A DNA stretch of 64,000 nt from contig NC_067198.1 of the NCBI RefSeq assembly GCF_000699445.3, positions 29,181,536 to 29,245,535 of the forward strand. Reading direction: 5' to 3'. Numbering within the stretch: the stretch's first letter is position 1; every line of letters starts with the position of its first letter. The DNA is from Schistosoma haematobium (lineage: Eukaryota; Platyhelminthes; Trematoda; Strigeidida; Schistosomatidae). Both the position numbers and the translations under genes were made by a program. The notes under the pieces were generated by a model that was not told the DNA's origin, made no database searches, and saw nothing but the letters and a program-made list of their open reading frames with translations. This document shows, in pieces, positions 1-12,011 of this stretch.

Positions 1-3000
1 AGAATTTATCCTTTAGCCAATAAAATTCGTATTTCATCTACAAATTTTTTCTGTCCATTCGTTTCAACAAGGGATTGTTATGGTTCGGGTTGACAGACAA
101 TCTAAGTAAATACAGAAATCACTTAATCACTGTATGACACAGCCAGCTTCTATACTGACAAAAGGCACATAGGTATATCATTTAGACAAGGATCAACTGA
201 TAGGATAACAAATTCAGTGAATACTCAAATCACTGCAGCATGTTACAGTCTAAAATATAGAGTGAGTTAACAGTTGACCATCATTAAAGTTTATTATTTT
301 GTATTATTCAATATTATATCAAGAAGCAGAAATTAAGTGTATATATGTTCTCGGGATTTAAATCATTCTTGTGAAAATAACTAATAAATATATCACCTTC
401 ATAACCAATTTTTAGCATATGAAGTAGATCATAAACCCAAAACATAATTGTTTACGAGTTCACCCAAAACTTTATATCGGTTTTTCTTTTAAATGTAATT
501 TCTCCTGACATTTCAGCTATACTGTTAACGGACACAATCTGCCAAGAACCAGTAACAGTTGATATTTTTGTTATTATTGTAGTAGTGTTCCTCTTTCTTC
601 GTTCGTTAAGTGTCATTTGTTTGCATGATAACCGCTCGATAAAAATATTTACGCATATTTTACTATCCGTTTTCTAAAAAAAAAATACTGAAAACTTACA
701 TCTACAACCTTTCACTACTTTTCATAAACGGAACTGATTAAGTTAGTCATAATCTAATATCATTGTCCATGTTCATTGAAAAAAGTTTCTTACTAAAATT
801 AGTATCACAGTCAAAAATCATTATTTCACATTAAAACGTGGATTGGATTCGTTACGAATTGATCTCAGCTGAGATACCGTTCAAAATAAGGAACAATTAG
901 ACAGTTCTTTTGTTTTAGTACCAGAGTCTTCAGAGATGTACACTCATCACATCGTCTAGGATTGAGATGAGTTCCTGAAGAATAGATGGGAATTAGTGAC
1001 CAATGGAGTTTAAACAGAGGTAGAGGAAAAAAATGTGATCAATAGTAGTCAATGATTGTCGTTATGTACTGCAAATTGACTGAAGTTCTAAGTTTTTACC
1101 GCTAGATATCTATTCAGTAGTTTTAGTGGTTAAGCTCTTTCCTCAAAACCCAAAGGTCTTAATTCCTTCTCATACAAGGACGAAACAGATATCCAGTGGT
1201 CCTTGGTCTACTGTAGCACCTTTAAATGAACTTTACGTACGCCATTTACAGAATAAAAAATTATTCACAAGACTAGTTTATTTAGATTCATATTAAATCA
1301 GAAAACGTATAAGTAATGTTAGAAATGTGTTCTATTCTGTTTTCCAGACACCAGACTTATATCTATTCACTATTATCTATTTTAAAAAATCAGCTCATTG
1401 TGAATGTAGCAAATATTCGGTCATTCATAAAACATCATTTGGTCCGAACACGTTTAAATCAGATGAAATTTACAATAAAGTAACAAAAAAACTGAATTAG
1501 AAATTTCTGTTTTCATAAACTTTACTCAAAGAAAAGGATATTGAAAATTTAGAAACACGAACAAAACGTCGAGACGGTTCAGTCGGTTATGTGCTAGACA
1601 TCTATGGAATCAGACTTCATAGTTATTCAACAATTGACAAAAAAACATCAGTAATAACAAGAACTATTCAAGCCAACTTGCTTGATATTTAAGCAAAATC
1701 TCTACAAGGTTGCTTTTTAATATTTGTGTTAATAATTTTCATAGAAAGATCATGAAAGCTTTATTAGTCATTTACATTATTTCATGTTATGCAAGCTAAG
1801 TAGTCCAAAATTCCACAAAAATTACCAACAAAAGAATTCAATTAAAATACAAAATGATTAAAATAATCTAGGGAGCAATAAACGTTGAGTTATTCAATGT
1901 TCAAGAAACAGGTGTATATAATGAATATCAGTAGACTGTTGCTGTGATGTATGCTACTTATGTCTGTTGACATAAGTAGTATGTGACACCGATCGGGAGT
2001 GGAAAGCCTGGCAACAGAAGGTTAAGAAGATAGAATCGGAGAAAAGAGGAAGGGAAAATAGAAACAAATTGTGAATTGGAGGAATCATACAGAATGTGAA
2101 GGACAATTAATGGAAGATTTCCAAATGAAATATTTGATGTATGGTTCTTATATTTTATCAAGATATTTTGTAATTTTGCATTAAATAATATAACGGTTGT
2201 CCCTACCTGAGTTCTCGTTCATTACACTACTATGACTAATTTGACCTATCAAGTGTAATATATTGAATTTAGAAAATATTTTGTTTCCTATTATGATAAA
2301 TTCAAAACTAATGACTCAATGAAAATAATATATATGTTTCTGATTTGATTAATTTTACCAGCTCTTTGTCACTTTGACCACAACTACATATGGAATCTAA
2401 GCAAATTATACTATGGTTAAAGGTTAATGACCATCAAGCGATATAAACAGAAAGATTTTTCAACCGGAAATCTAACATTAAAATTTATACCTAATTTGTA
2501 ATTCTATAAAAATACTGATTATCAAATACTAGTAATGTGGTACTCTTGACCCATGTATTTATTTCATGGAGAAAATAACATTTCGAGAGAAATAATCAAA
2601 CAAAAACTCACAAATTTCACCTTTCATACGATAGAGAATGGCATAAAGGAATAATTCTACTGAGAATTTTAGTTTAAAGAACAGTTGTGTTATCGTTTAC
2701 TTACAGTACTTTAATCATTTCTGGATAAAATAGCTGATATGTTTTAGAAATTATAATACTAGAAAGTTTATACTTTAGTCATCTACTATTCTCTGAAAGT
2801 GAGAACAATAGAAGTATTGGTTGAAAAGCAATTATATGAATTCTCTTTATTTTGTGAGTTTTCATTATTTGCTAACAAAATTAATCATATTACTTAAATA
2901 TATTGATTCGATTGAACTATACTGTGTTTTATGATCGAAATCAGCAGCAGCCTTTAAGATGACATGAGTTATCAATTAAGTTATTTAAATGCAATATCAT

Positions 3001-3280
3001 TAGGTGAATATTATAGAAAACACTAACATATATCAAATGAACTGTTGTCTAAAGCAATTGAAAATCGATTAATCTCCTACGCATTTTATGAAAAACTATA
3101 TTCGTTAATTTGTATGTACGTGATAAAACGCATTAATTAGGAGAACAAATAAGACGATTAGCTTAAGTAGTTTTAAAAATAGTTTAGAGAAATTGTGAAT
3201 TAAGAGCGCTAAAATCCTTAATTGTGAAGTTTTGTGACCTTTGATCAATAACTTATATGTAGAATGTGGATATTTCAAAG
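1..3280. other. No supported gene; AT-rich flank or intron
   Basis: No open frame here looks like a conserved protein. The stretch probably lies within or downstream of the minus-strand RNA-binding gene whose visible exons are at 5.9-7.6 kb, because the rest of that gene must lie to the left. The only structure seen is a weak SINE-like trace at about 1110-1215. Confidence 0.5.
1110..1215 (+). repeat. Decayed hammerhead-SINE trace
   Basis: A tRNA-like A-box stretch (TTTTAGTGGTTAAGCTC) is followed about 60 nt later by GGACGAAACAG and CCAGTGG. This is the order of the tRNA head and the distal hammerhead strand in the SINE copies elsewhere in the window. The B box and the proximal core are not recognisable, so it is an old or chance match. 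Confidence 0.3.
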
Positions 3281-3296
3281 TCATTTAACATTATCA

Positions 3297-3575
3297 AAAG
3301 TGGGGTTTTGTGGATATTTAAGTAATTTTATAGTTGAATTCAGAAGTCTATTGAAGCTAGACCACCATGGAAAACGTGAAAGCACTGGACGGCCGTTTCA
3401 TATTAGTATGGGACACCTCAGCAGTGAGCATCCACGATCCCGCTGCGCGAGACTCGGACCCAAAACCTATCACCACAGGCGCGAGCGCTCAACCCCTAGA
3501 CCACTGAGCCGGCATCCAACGGACTAGGATGAAACGGCCATCCAGTGCTTCCAGGTTTCCCATGGTGGTTTAGCT
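3297..3575. repeat. Fold-back hammerhead SINE (minus copy plus inverted partial copy) with target-site duplication
   Basis: A near full-length family-A SINE lies on the minus strand (3298-3522): 3' tail, hammerhead-like block, tRNA-like head. It is joined directly to a plus-strand 3' fragment (3523-3580) that starts inside the hammerhead block. Both 3' tails face outward. A 16-nt direct repeat with one mismatch, TCATTTAACATTATCA at 3281-3296 and TCATTTAATATTATCA at 3576-3591, flanks the pair, so the whole fold-back looks like one insertion. The hammerhead core is mutated in both parts. Confidence 0.75.
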
Positions 3576-3591
3576 TCATTTAATATTATCA

Positions 3592-5395
3592 GTTTAAAAA
3601 TTAACACAGTTTATTGTATTGCTGTCAAAACACCTAATGTATACATTCTGAGAGTGACAGTTCTTTGTTCATAAATATAATGTCAACGTAGATTTTCTTA
3701 TCTGCTTTTGGTTTATTTATCTATTTATATTTATATGCTGACATCTATCCACTTCAAAATGCATTTACTTTCGCTGTTTGATTTATATTTACTTACTCCA
3801 CTAGACTTGTATTAAACCTGTAAATATTCTCGAGGAAATTATTGTATAACATTTTGATCGTTTTCATTGTCAGGCTAATTTCTTTCTAGCTTAAACATAA
3901 CATAATCTGAAGTTTTCACATATAGATCATATAAATTAATTGATAACCATATTGATAAACCTTGTGATTTTAACCATATAGAGTTTAGTATCTTATTTAT
4001 ACGATACTATGTTGTACTCTTCAATACATTTTAGTGATTCCATTAAGGTTATAAACAGTTGATAAGAAAATAAATACATATATTTGTCCTTCAACTGTTA
4101 TTCGTGTTATTTTCGACTTCTCAAAGGGTTTGTAGCATTAAATCTTTAGAATAAGTTAAGAAATGAAGTAGCATATATTGGTATTACAACAACTAAGTAT
4201 TGTTCACAAGATATTATTCAGTAAATCGTTACCAATTCATAATCTGATATAAATATTTCTTAACTCGAATTCCAATGCCACATTAACACGACAAGATGAA
4301 AGTAAAAAGATGAATAACAAAAGATTCATTATAAGATAGCTATTCATTTGTGGTATCGATGTTAATTAAAAGACATTTAATTACGATAGCTATTCCTAAA
4401 ATCTTTTTCGCTTTTATCTTTCTAACCATTTTATCACAAAGAATGTCGACTTAAGAAAAAAAAGTGGAGTAGTGGTACATTCAATCCATATATATATCAG
4501 TCTATATAAACAATTTATAGCGTAAAGAATCAATCCTAAATATAAGTAGAATAAATATGCTAATAGTTTTTGTTTTGTAAAGAAAACCTAATGACACATA
4601 AAATTTTCGGTTAATTCATGTGAAACGCATGTAGTAACTTATTATTGTATCTAATACAAAAAACAAAAAAACATACTATTCTTTTCTAACAACACTTTAT
4701 TTCTTTTATAATCCGTTCGAATAAATCTAGCAATGTATAATAACCGATAAAAGTTACATCTAACTAATTAGCATAAGTTTTGAAGAAAAAAAAACATAGT
4801 AAATGTGTTTTCATTGTGCACCCTTTTACAAGAATAAAAAATATAGATATACATTTTTGACTACTAAAGAACTATAGATTTACATATATAATTCATCTTG
4901 GTAATGCAATATATATATTGATTACACTTTTCAGATATCTACAAGTAGGTAATAATCTAACACTTGGTGTACTGAATAATTAACTCTCAACCTAGTTATA
5001 TGAAAATAATGAAAATAGTTACATATGCTGACGTATAACTAATGATTTTATCATTATTATTATATGTATAAAATGTAACTGGATTTATTCTTGAGCTAAT
5101 TCAAATACTAAATTAATCACGTAATTGCGACGTAATCAAAATTTGCATATATATACGCCGATATAATTAAAAGAGATGGGAATTTATCAAGATTTTGACT
5201 TAAAACATAATTCTTATCTTGTGATATTGACTTTCACATCAATTCATTACATAGTGTGGAATACATATATGGATATTCTCATGAAAATAATTTATATTAT
5301 TTATTTAAACTCATAGACCTTGGTACTAAGAGGTACCGAAATCTATATATTCCACATAAATCACTGTAGTTGTATGTGGGTTGATATACTGTGTG
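3592..5395. other. No supported gene; AT-rich
   Basis: Very AT-rich sequence with short A and TA runs. No exon of the neighbouring RNA-binding gene was recognised and no repeat family of this window is present. Confidence 0.45.
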
Positions 5396-5399
5396 AATG

Positions 5400-5830
5400 C
5401 CAAAATCGCAAATGATTTTCTTAAGCGGCCACCCCTGTAACATTTGAATCAGATGTCTAATCCGCAAGGGAGCTCAGCAACGTTAGAAGTTGCAGTCCCA
5501 TGGTATTCGGTGACCAAGGGCAGGTTCATACACCATTTATTCCCTCATAGTCTAAAGGCCTATGTACACCATTGGTTTGGGATCAGATTTTCCCAACTTT
5601 TTTGAAGGGATCTTCTGTACCCACCAAAACGGTTTAATTGCTGGGTATTCTCTTTTCGTTCTCTCGATTTCGTAAACAATACACTGACCGAAAGAAAGAA
5701 GCGAGCAGGACTTCTATGAAAGTAGCTATATACATGTGGCCATATAAGAACATTACGAGAGAGGTAGAGAGTTGACATTCTCCACCTTTGACCGTACCAC
5801 GGCATTTGAGGGCTGAGAATAAACCCTTAA
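5400..5830. repeat. Unidentified GC-richer block, probable old mobile-element fragment
   Basis: This block stands out from its AT-rich surroundings by higher GC and almost no homopolymer runs. It contains an 81-codon minus-strand frame (5560-5805) with no recognisable domain. It sits just downstream of the RRM3 exon, probably in an intron. I could not match it to any other sequence in the window, so a single-copy relic of an unrecognised repeat is the best guess. Confidence 0.3.
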
Positions 5831-5900
5831 TCGTATAAAAATCATTAAGAAATCAACTAAGTATCAAAGTATATGATATATATGAGAATTTTCAACTTAC

Positions 5901-6084
5901 CGTTTAAAGTATGCAAACATTGTGAAGCTTGTTCACGCTCTCTGAAGTGAATAAACGCATAATCACTTATTTTCTTTACTCTTTCAACACTGTTAGGATC
6001 ACCACCGGCAGCTTTAATAAACGAATCACGTAAACTCTCTTCTGTAGTTGACAGCATTAGATTGCGAACATATAAAATCTTGAC
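5901..6084 (-). CDS. A1CF/RBM46/RBM47-like RNA-binding protein, exon with start of RRM3
   Basis: This 184-nt exon continues the gene whose first coding exon is at 6754-7581. On the minus strand it is preceded by a TTTAG acceptor and followed by a consensus GTAAGT donor at 5895-5900. It encodes 61 codons plus one base. The product starts with the RRM3 RNP2 motif ([10 protein letters not shown]) and includes RNP1 (DYAFIHF), with the VERVKK stretch typical of A1CF/RBM46/RBM47 RRM3. Between helix 1 and that stretch is a loop with Ala-Gly-Gly-Asp-Pro-Asn-Ser. The exon ends inside RRM3 after HTLN. The rest of RRM3 and the C-terminal region must lie further left; no convincing continuation was found. 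Confidence 0.88.
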
Positions 6085-6753
6085 CTAAAGTGATAAAGTA
6101 GTTATTTAAAGTCTATTACTGATAGATCTAGTCATTGAAATACTGTTTAAATGAATGTCAGAAGTGGAATGACACTACCAAATGGATTAATTATACCTTT
6201 GTTTTCATTTATCGATCATAGATTTAAAATTTTGTATTGATGCTCTTGTGAAATTCTACACTGAAAGAACAGAAATATTAACACTTTCTGTCTTACATTA
6301 CTGTTTTTTTTTAATTTTTAATAGACGATTGAAACCTTTATAAAACAATATGATAAGTGGATTCAATGTTAAATATATTGGCCACTAAATGTTAAGCTAT
6401 ATAAAATCTTAAATGCCTATTGAAGTATATCATTTCCATCAGACTTTTTATAAGGTCTTATATTTACCAAAAATTATATCAAACAATACAACCTTTGCAT
6501 AAATAAAATACTCATATGTACGTCGATTATCATTAAAACAGTTGAATTTCGTATTATGTACAAAAAGATTCTTATTCATTTTTATTTCTTGTTAGATCCA
6601 ATTAAAGTCTTCTAATCTTATTATCTCAGTAACATTTTATGTACCAACAAGCAATAGAGTTCATAGACTATTAAAAGTTCATATAATGAAAGATGAGGAC
6701 TTCTAAGATGATATTATTGAAAAGTAACAGTAATAATAAACAGAATAACTTAC
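6085..6753 (-). other. Intron between RRM2 and RRM3 exons
   Basis: A 669-nt AT-rich intron with GTAAGT donor (minus strand, at 6748-6753) and TTTAG acceptor at 6085-6089. It joins the two coding exons in phase 0. No repeat or other feature is seen in it. Confidence 0.8.
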
Positions 6754-7581
6754 TTTTGACATGATATCTTCATTAACCTCTCTTTCTGGTTCGGCCCAGT
6801 CAACAGCTATTTGGTGACCCCACAAATGAATGTGTCCGGGAAGTAGTTTTCGTCTGGCCATTGCAGCTGCTTTATGACTACCGTACTCGATGAATGCGAA
6901 TCCACGATTTTTTGTCTTATCGGTTACGCTTGGATACGATATTACATCTTTGACTCCATCTGTTACTCGTTTCATTTCAGATAATATTTCTTCTCTTGTT
7001 TTATTCTTTGGTATTCCTCCAACAAATAAACGACAATTATCTACACTTAAGCATACTCCGATTGTTTTTCCTTTTCTAATTTCATAATTGTTAAGTTCTT
7101 GAACTGCTCGTTTAGTATCTTCTCTGTTAGTGTATACACAAAAACCAAAGCCTCGATTTATACCATTAAGTTCCATCATTAATCGAAACATATAAATTGG
7201 TCCAATTTGTTCGAATACGGGAATAAGTTCATCTTCAAAACAGTCCCTGGGAATTTTGCCAATAAATACCTCACAACCTCTTGGAGGTGCCTCACATTGC
7301 CAATTTGGTGGAGGTCCATAACGTCTCTGCCCATTCTCTTGTACGTAAGTATATTTTGTACGTTCAAGTAAACTAACTATTGCTTCTTCAGCAGAAAGAG
7401 CATTAGCATTTTGATTTTCTTGCTTTCCTAGGATATCACTCGAAGTAGACATAGCAGATTCTCTTGCTGATGTGGTAAATGTAGTTACAGTTTGCGGCGT
7501 ACTTAACTGTAAACTCGTGATGTCTTTGGTTTGTAAGGTTGTCAAACTAACGGCATTTCGGTCAACATCAGATACTAGCAT
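6754..7581 (-). CDS. A1CF/RBM46/RBM47-like RNA-binding protein, first coding exon (RRM1 and RRM2)
   Basis: This exon encodes 276 residues from the ATG at 7579-7581 to a GTAAGT donor. Residues 1-100 are a Ser/Thr-rich N-terminus followed by a short helical region. RRM1 spans about 103-180 (RNP2 VFIGKI, RNP1 RGFGFCVY) and RRM2 about 183-264 (RNP2 LFVGGI, RNP1 RGFAFIEY). Hallmarks of the A1CF/RBM46/RBM47 group are the PRD-FEDELIP segment, [37 protein letters not shown] and [13 protein letters not shown]. In animals these proteins bind AU-rich RNA and act in mRNA editing, stability or germ-cell differentiation; the worm role is inferred only by family. hnRNP Q/R is a less good fit. The ATG is the first in frame; an upstream 5' UTR exon is possible. 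Confidence 0.93.
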
Positions 7582-8336
7582 GGTGATAATAGTAACAAAT
7601 CACAATGAATGACCACAGAATTCGTTATGTTCATTAACTGTATATGTGTCTATTTGTGCACTGTATCCAAACTATGTGCACAACTCGTTAGAAAGTTGAA
7701 CTCACTATTAAGCTTTACTCGATTTTGATTGGAGACTTATCTAGAGCCTGTGACCTTGGTATCAGCTGAGTGTTATCTATAATGAACTTACTATTTGTTA
7801 TCAAATAACATTAGGTATTCAAAAATGTGTTTGTATCAAATGTTAACTTGTAAAATTTCAGATAATTTAATCCACTTAAAGTGAATGTGTAAATTTAGTT
7901 TTCTTAGTTTATTGTCACTACGTAGAATTTAATTGATATATTATGTCATATCGGCAGTTTGTCGATTAAGTGAATAATTTAAACTGTTGAAGGTCATCCT
8001 AAAATTATTTGCAAGTTTTACACTAGTTAGATGTGTGTTTTAAGCATTTAATAAACTAATTAATTGATAAATTTATTGTTAGTTATTTTCCAAATGAAAC
8101 TTGACCTTCAATAATAAATAATAATAATTTTACTAAGAAAATAACCATAAAAATACTAAGACAATTTATTAGAAATTTTTTCTCACAAATCATATATCAA
8201 CCAACTGTATAATAACTCATGGTTATTTTGTAATGAATCTTTATTTCATCATTTAATTGAAACTTTCTCGGTCACATTAACTTATAATTTCAGGTAAACT
8301 GGCTTAGTTGAGATCTATAGAATGATGTTCCATATT
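7582..8336. other. No supported gene; presumed upstream region of the RNA-binding gene
   Basis: AT-rich sequence 5' of the minus-strand gene. No clear TATA box or other promoter element could be assigned, and no coding frame is present. Confidence 0.4.
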
Positions 8337-8456
8337 AGGACGAAACGGCCTTCCAGTGCTTTCAGGTTTTCCATGGTGGTCTAGCTTCGATTGACTCATG
8401 ATTTCCACTATTGAAATTACTAAAAATCACCACAAAACCCCTTCTGAGAATGATGT
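8337..8456 (+). repeat. Hammerhead SINE, 5'-truncated copy
   Basis: The copy begins inside hammerhead stem II (AGGACGAAACGG), then shows the cleavage strand, the CCATGGTGGTCTAGCTTC segment, the ACTCATGATTTC stretch and the full 3' tail ending in CACAAAACCCCTTCTGA. The tRNA-like head and the proximal ribozyme core are missing, as in a retroposed copy truncated at its 5' end. Confidence 0.8.
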
Positions 8457-8477
8457 TAATCAAATTTGAGTTGAATT

Positions 8478-8797
8478 ATTACTTACTTACTTACGCCTAT
8501 TACACCCAATGTAGTATAGGCCGCCGACCAGCATTCTCCAACCCACTCCGTCCTGGGCCTTTCTTTCTAGTTTTATCCAATTGTTGTTCCTTTTTTCTCA
8601 TGTCTATCTCCATTTCTCGGCGTAATGTGTTCTTTCGTCTTCCTCTTCTCCTTTGGCCCTGAGGATTCCAAGTGGAGGCTTTCCTTGTGATGCAGTTGGC
8701 TGCTTCCCTCAATATGTGTCCTATCCACTTCTAGCGCTTCTTCCTGATTTCTTTCTTCACTAGGATCTGGTTTGTTCTCTCCCACAGTAGGTTGTTG
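8478..8797 (-). pseudogene. RTE-type non-LTR retrotransposon, 3' end fragment
   Basis: Read on the minus strand, this is the C-terminal end of an RTE-clade polyprotein: [11 protein letters not shown], then the KWIGHILR motif, a Pro-Gln-Gly basic stretch ([14 protein letters not shown]) and the terminal DRVGW/AGRRP region. It is spread over two frames (8500-8712 and 8573-8785). ACTTACTTACTTA at its left edge is the short repeat at RTE 3' ends. The endonuclease and reverse transcriptase are absent. It matches the 44.3-44.8 kb and 56.5-57.1 kb relics. Confidence 0.85.
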
Positions 8798-8799
8798 CT

Positions 8800-10227
8800 G
8801 TACTATACTATACTTGTAAATCCTTTGATATGAGGCATGACTAGATTTTGTTTAAATGTTTCAATCTCTCGGTGAATGATGGACGCGTATTTTTGTCCTT
8901 TATAAGAGTGCTAAATACTTATTACATGCTATTTGAATAGGCATTTTATATAAAAGATAAAATATTGAATTTTACATGGAGAAAGTTTAAATCCTCTATA
9001 GAAATCTAGTAAGTAAACATATAATCAAAATATACTGTACAGTACAACAGGTTGTTTCACTTAAAGACATTTTTCCATTTGTTTATCTTCAGATGAATTG
9101 AACTTCTTGTGTCGAATGAAAACAGATATTAAGATCTAATGGAATATGGGGAAAACCTTGGAAGTAGTAATCAAAATGTCAATTGCTCACTGATTCTCAG
9201 TTATTCTTTAAATAATGTTATTTTATAGAGAAAATTATCCTTCGAATGAATTACTTTTTTACAAAACTCTTTGCTTTGGTTGAAAACTTAAATAGATTCA
9301 AATGTATATGGGATTAAAAACTATGAGATACTATAAGTTGGTTTATTTGTTTCACAGGGGATAATTTGGATATTTGACAACAGAAATCACAAGCTAATAA
9401 GTTGCACTTGGGATCTAATCTTACATGATATATTAACGAAATTATTTTTACATCTTGAATTAAGCTTCCTATCTTATTTTCATAGTAAACATTGCATGTC
9501 TCAGTAGGCTATAATCTGTGACCTGAAACATCCTTTATCTGTTTCATTTGGATACAGATGTCAGCAAATGTCAAGATCAACATGGTTCATTAATAGTTAA
9601 TTATGAATCTTATAGGATCTTAATGTTACACGAAATAAATATTAATCTACAATAATTAATAACATTTAAATGGAACTAATCAAGTCTACTATAAAACGTA
9701 CTAGTAAGTTAAGTAGAAGTAATTTCCCGTCTCTTTTGGATTGATCATATTCGCATGAAATAAATGAAAAACTCTTAGCCTTCAATTGACTTCTTTCATG
9801 TTTCTACTTGAACTTATGCAAGCGGAACTATCTTAGAATTGACGCAAATCTAATTATGGCTCCTAAATAACCATTAAGTGATATTTCAGCCTTTATGTTA
9901 CTTATCGTTATTCTAATCCCTAACCCTTTGGACCACAGGTTCACTATACTGGCATAATGATATTTTAATAACTGAAGTAAATACTAACAAAAATAGTAAC
10001 CAAGTACTGATTTGTGTCCTATAGTGAACATAACATTCGTAATTTAAGGTTAAAAGGAGAGTTGAAATCAATAATTAAGTAAGTAATATAGGTATAGCAA
10101 GTATTGTTGACAGTTTTCCAACAGTCTGTAATTCATCGATTTATCCAACCTTTATTCAGAAACATCCCTAGTTTCAGCTCCCTTTTTTATTTGTTATTTT
10201 CGATGTTATATTACTTAAAAATTTGAT
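8800..10227. other. No supported gene
   Basis: AT-rich sequence with no frame of interest and no copy of the repeat families seen elsewhere in the window. Confidence 0.45.
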
Positions 10228-10345
10228 CGTGGATGAGCACAGCTAAGGAGTCCTGTACTAGGACAAAATGTCCGTCCAGTACTCCCAGGTTTTCAACAGT
10301 GGTCTAACATCATTTCAATAAAATGTAACAATCTCCACAATTATA
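10228..10345 (+). repeat. Diverged hammerhead SINE copy
   Basis: Resembles the family-A SINE from the end of the tRNA head through the tail: GTGGATGAGCAC, a CTAAGGA core variant, GTCC/GGAC stem II, an altered AAAATG junction, TCCGTCCAGTAC, then TTTTCAACAGTGGTC and the AACAATCTCCACAA tail. The core substitutions should prevent self-cleavage. Confidence 0.7.
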
Positions 10346-11640
10346 AATTGAAAATAAAAGTTTTTGTTTGACTGATATCTTCAATGGAACAGTGTCACTT
10401 GAAAATCTATCTACTGTGTGAAAGTATAAGAAGTATAAAGATAAAAATAATTCATTACTACACATAAAATGAGTCTTTCCACTATTAGTTATTTGATTTC
10501 TCGTAGTCACAATATATTTCTGACGATGCTGGTGTCGCTACAAATGAAGGATAAGGTTATAGTTTGTTTGAAACTATGGTTATCAGAGCATCAGTCAGAA
10601 ATGTTCAAATTTAATGATAACTTTTTTTAAGATAACAGAGATCTTCACTTTCAAAACTGTTAGTTTTACATCTTTGAACATCATAAGACTTTTCATAATG
10701 TAAAGACATGATTTTTAAACATGAGTTAACAAATACAAATCTATACCAAAGCCAATCTTTATGTCACGCACTGAAAATACGATATTTAATCTGAGATATA
10801 CTAACACTTCACTAACCATTGAAATAGTTTTTTTAAATATCTTTGAATCTTCCTGTAGGAGTATTGGTCTTACAAGTTAATAATCAGTTATGAGCAATAA
10901 TTAGTGATGAAATCGATAGACACAAATGGAATAATTAACTTAATTAGTAGGTGTATAAAGGTGAATTGAAAGGGTAACTGATGATAGAAATATTAACCTG
11001 AAATATGAAGTATTAACTAACGATGATGAAAATTGATTCAAGTAGCAGATGCAATACCGGTAGCGGAGATATCGAAGTGTTCTTCGATCACGTGATAAGA
11101 AGGACAGCAAAATTGGCCCACCAGCTTAACGAAAGTTAGAGAAATGAATATAATGTTAAAAGAGGGATGTGAACAACATATCCTTATTGTCTGGTTTTAA
11201 GTCTCAAACAATGTTGATAAGGATTACAATTTACACTATGTGGAATACTGGTTAAATCAAATATAGTTTCATCATATTGCCCTCATTCGATGATTCTTGT
11301 TTGTAAATTCGGATAGTGCAGTAAGATGAAGATTGTCAGGACTGTGATATATTAACGCAATGCATTTCGAATGATTCGATCATATATATATTTGTTAAGA
11401 ACATTTATATATAAAAGCAAAAGGTCAAATAAACTAATAGAAGGTAAGAGGAAACAGAGATAATGAAGAAAATGATGTGCAAGGCAATGTGAAACTCAAC
11501 ACGCTGGATAATCAGATATTGCCAGATTAGGCTTAGGGTGAGAACAAGCCATCTTTGAATACACAAGGAGGTTTTGAATTTTCATATGGCTGAGGCTTCA
11601 ATAAACTTTGGTATATGCTATGAATTAAGATCAATCTAAT
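10346..11640. other. No supported gene
   Basis: AT-rich sequence without recognisable exons or repeats. A short moderately GC-richer patch lies near 11040-11120 but has no assignable function. Confidence 0.4.
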
Positions 11641-12011
11641 GCCCCATTTCAACTTTGTTTTTGGCACTAGAACTCCTCCTGGAGCCCCTCTGAGGCTACC
11701 GCCGGTCCCAAGCCCGGATAAAGGAAGAGGGTTGGGTTTGGGGTTAGCGATCCCATTCCGTAGAAAACTAACTCGCTAAAAAAACGCTAACCAGAAAAAT
11801 TATTCATACCATCTAAACTCTACCCTGGGAGTTAGAAGGTTTTCATTTAAAAGAGTTATGACGCCTCATGATGAAAGCCGAGTTCCGTCGGAAGTCACGA
11901 GTCCGATGCCTCTTCTGACAACCAGAGAAATCATTAGTTTAGGTACATGGAATACTCGTATAACAATGTGGGAGACCGGGAGAGTTTTCCAAATTGCTGC
12001 TCTTTGGCACT
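11641..12011 (+). pseudogene. RTE-type retrotransposon, 5' end fragment (5' UTR and first codons of the endonuclease ORF)
   Basis: The GC-richer leader (11641-11905) is unlike its surroundings. A frame then opens at ATG 11906-11908 with the start of an RTE endonuclease: PLLTTREIISLGTWNTR followed by TMWETGR, matching the LGTWNVRTMWETGR start of schistosome RTE elements. It breaks off after about 32 codons at a junction with the minus-strand Penelope relic near 12,003-12,014. Elements truncated at the 3' side like this are unusual for RTE, whose relics normally lack the 5' end. Confidence 0.8.

Noticed and set aside
12..46. Possible end of RRM3 on the minus strand (DEIRILLAK-like codons after a CAG)
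   Set aside because: The phase could fit the 5,901 exon, but a stop follows at once, no donor is present, and the match to an RRM3 end is weak. The family has a long C-terminal region.
5560..5805. 81-codon minus-strand frame
   Set aside because: No domain, no fit to the RNA-binding protein, and it lies in a block that looks like a mobile-element remnant.
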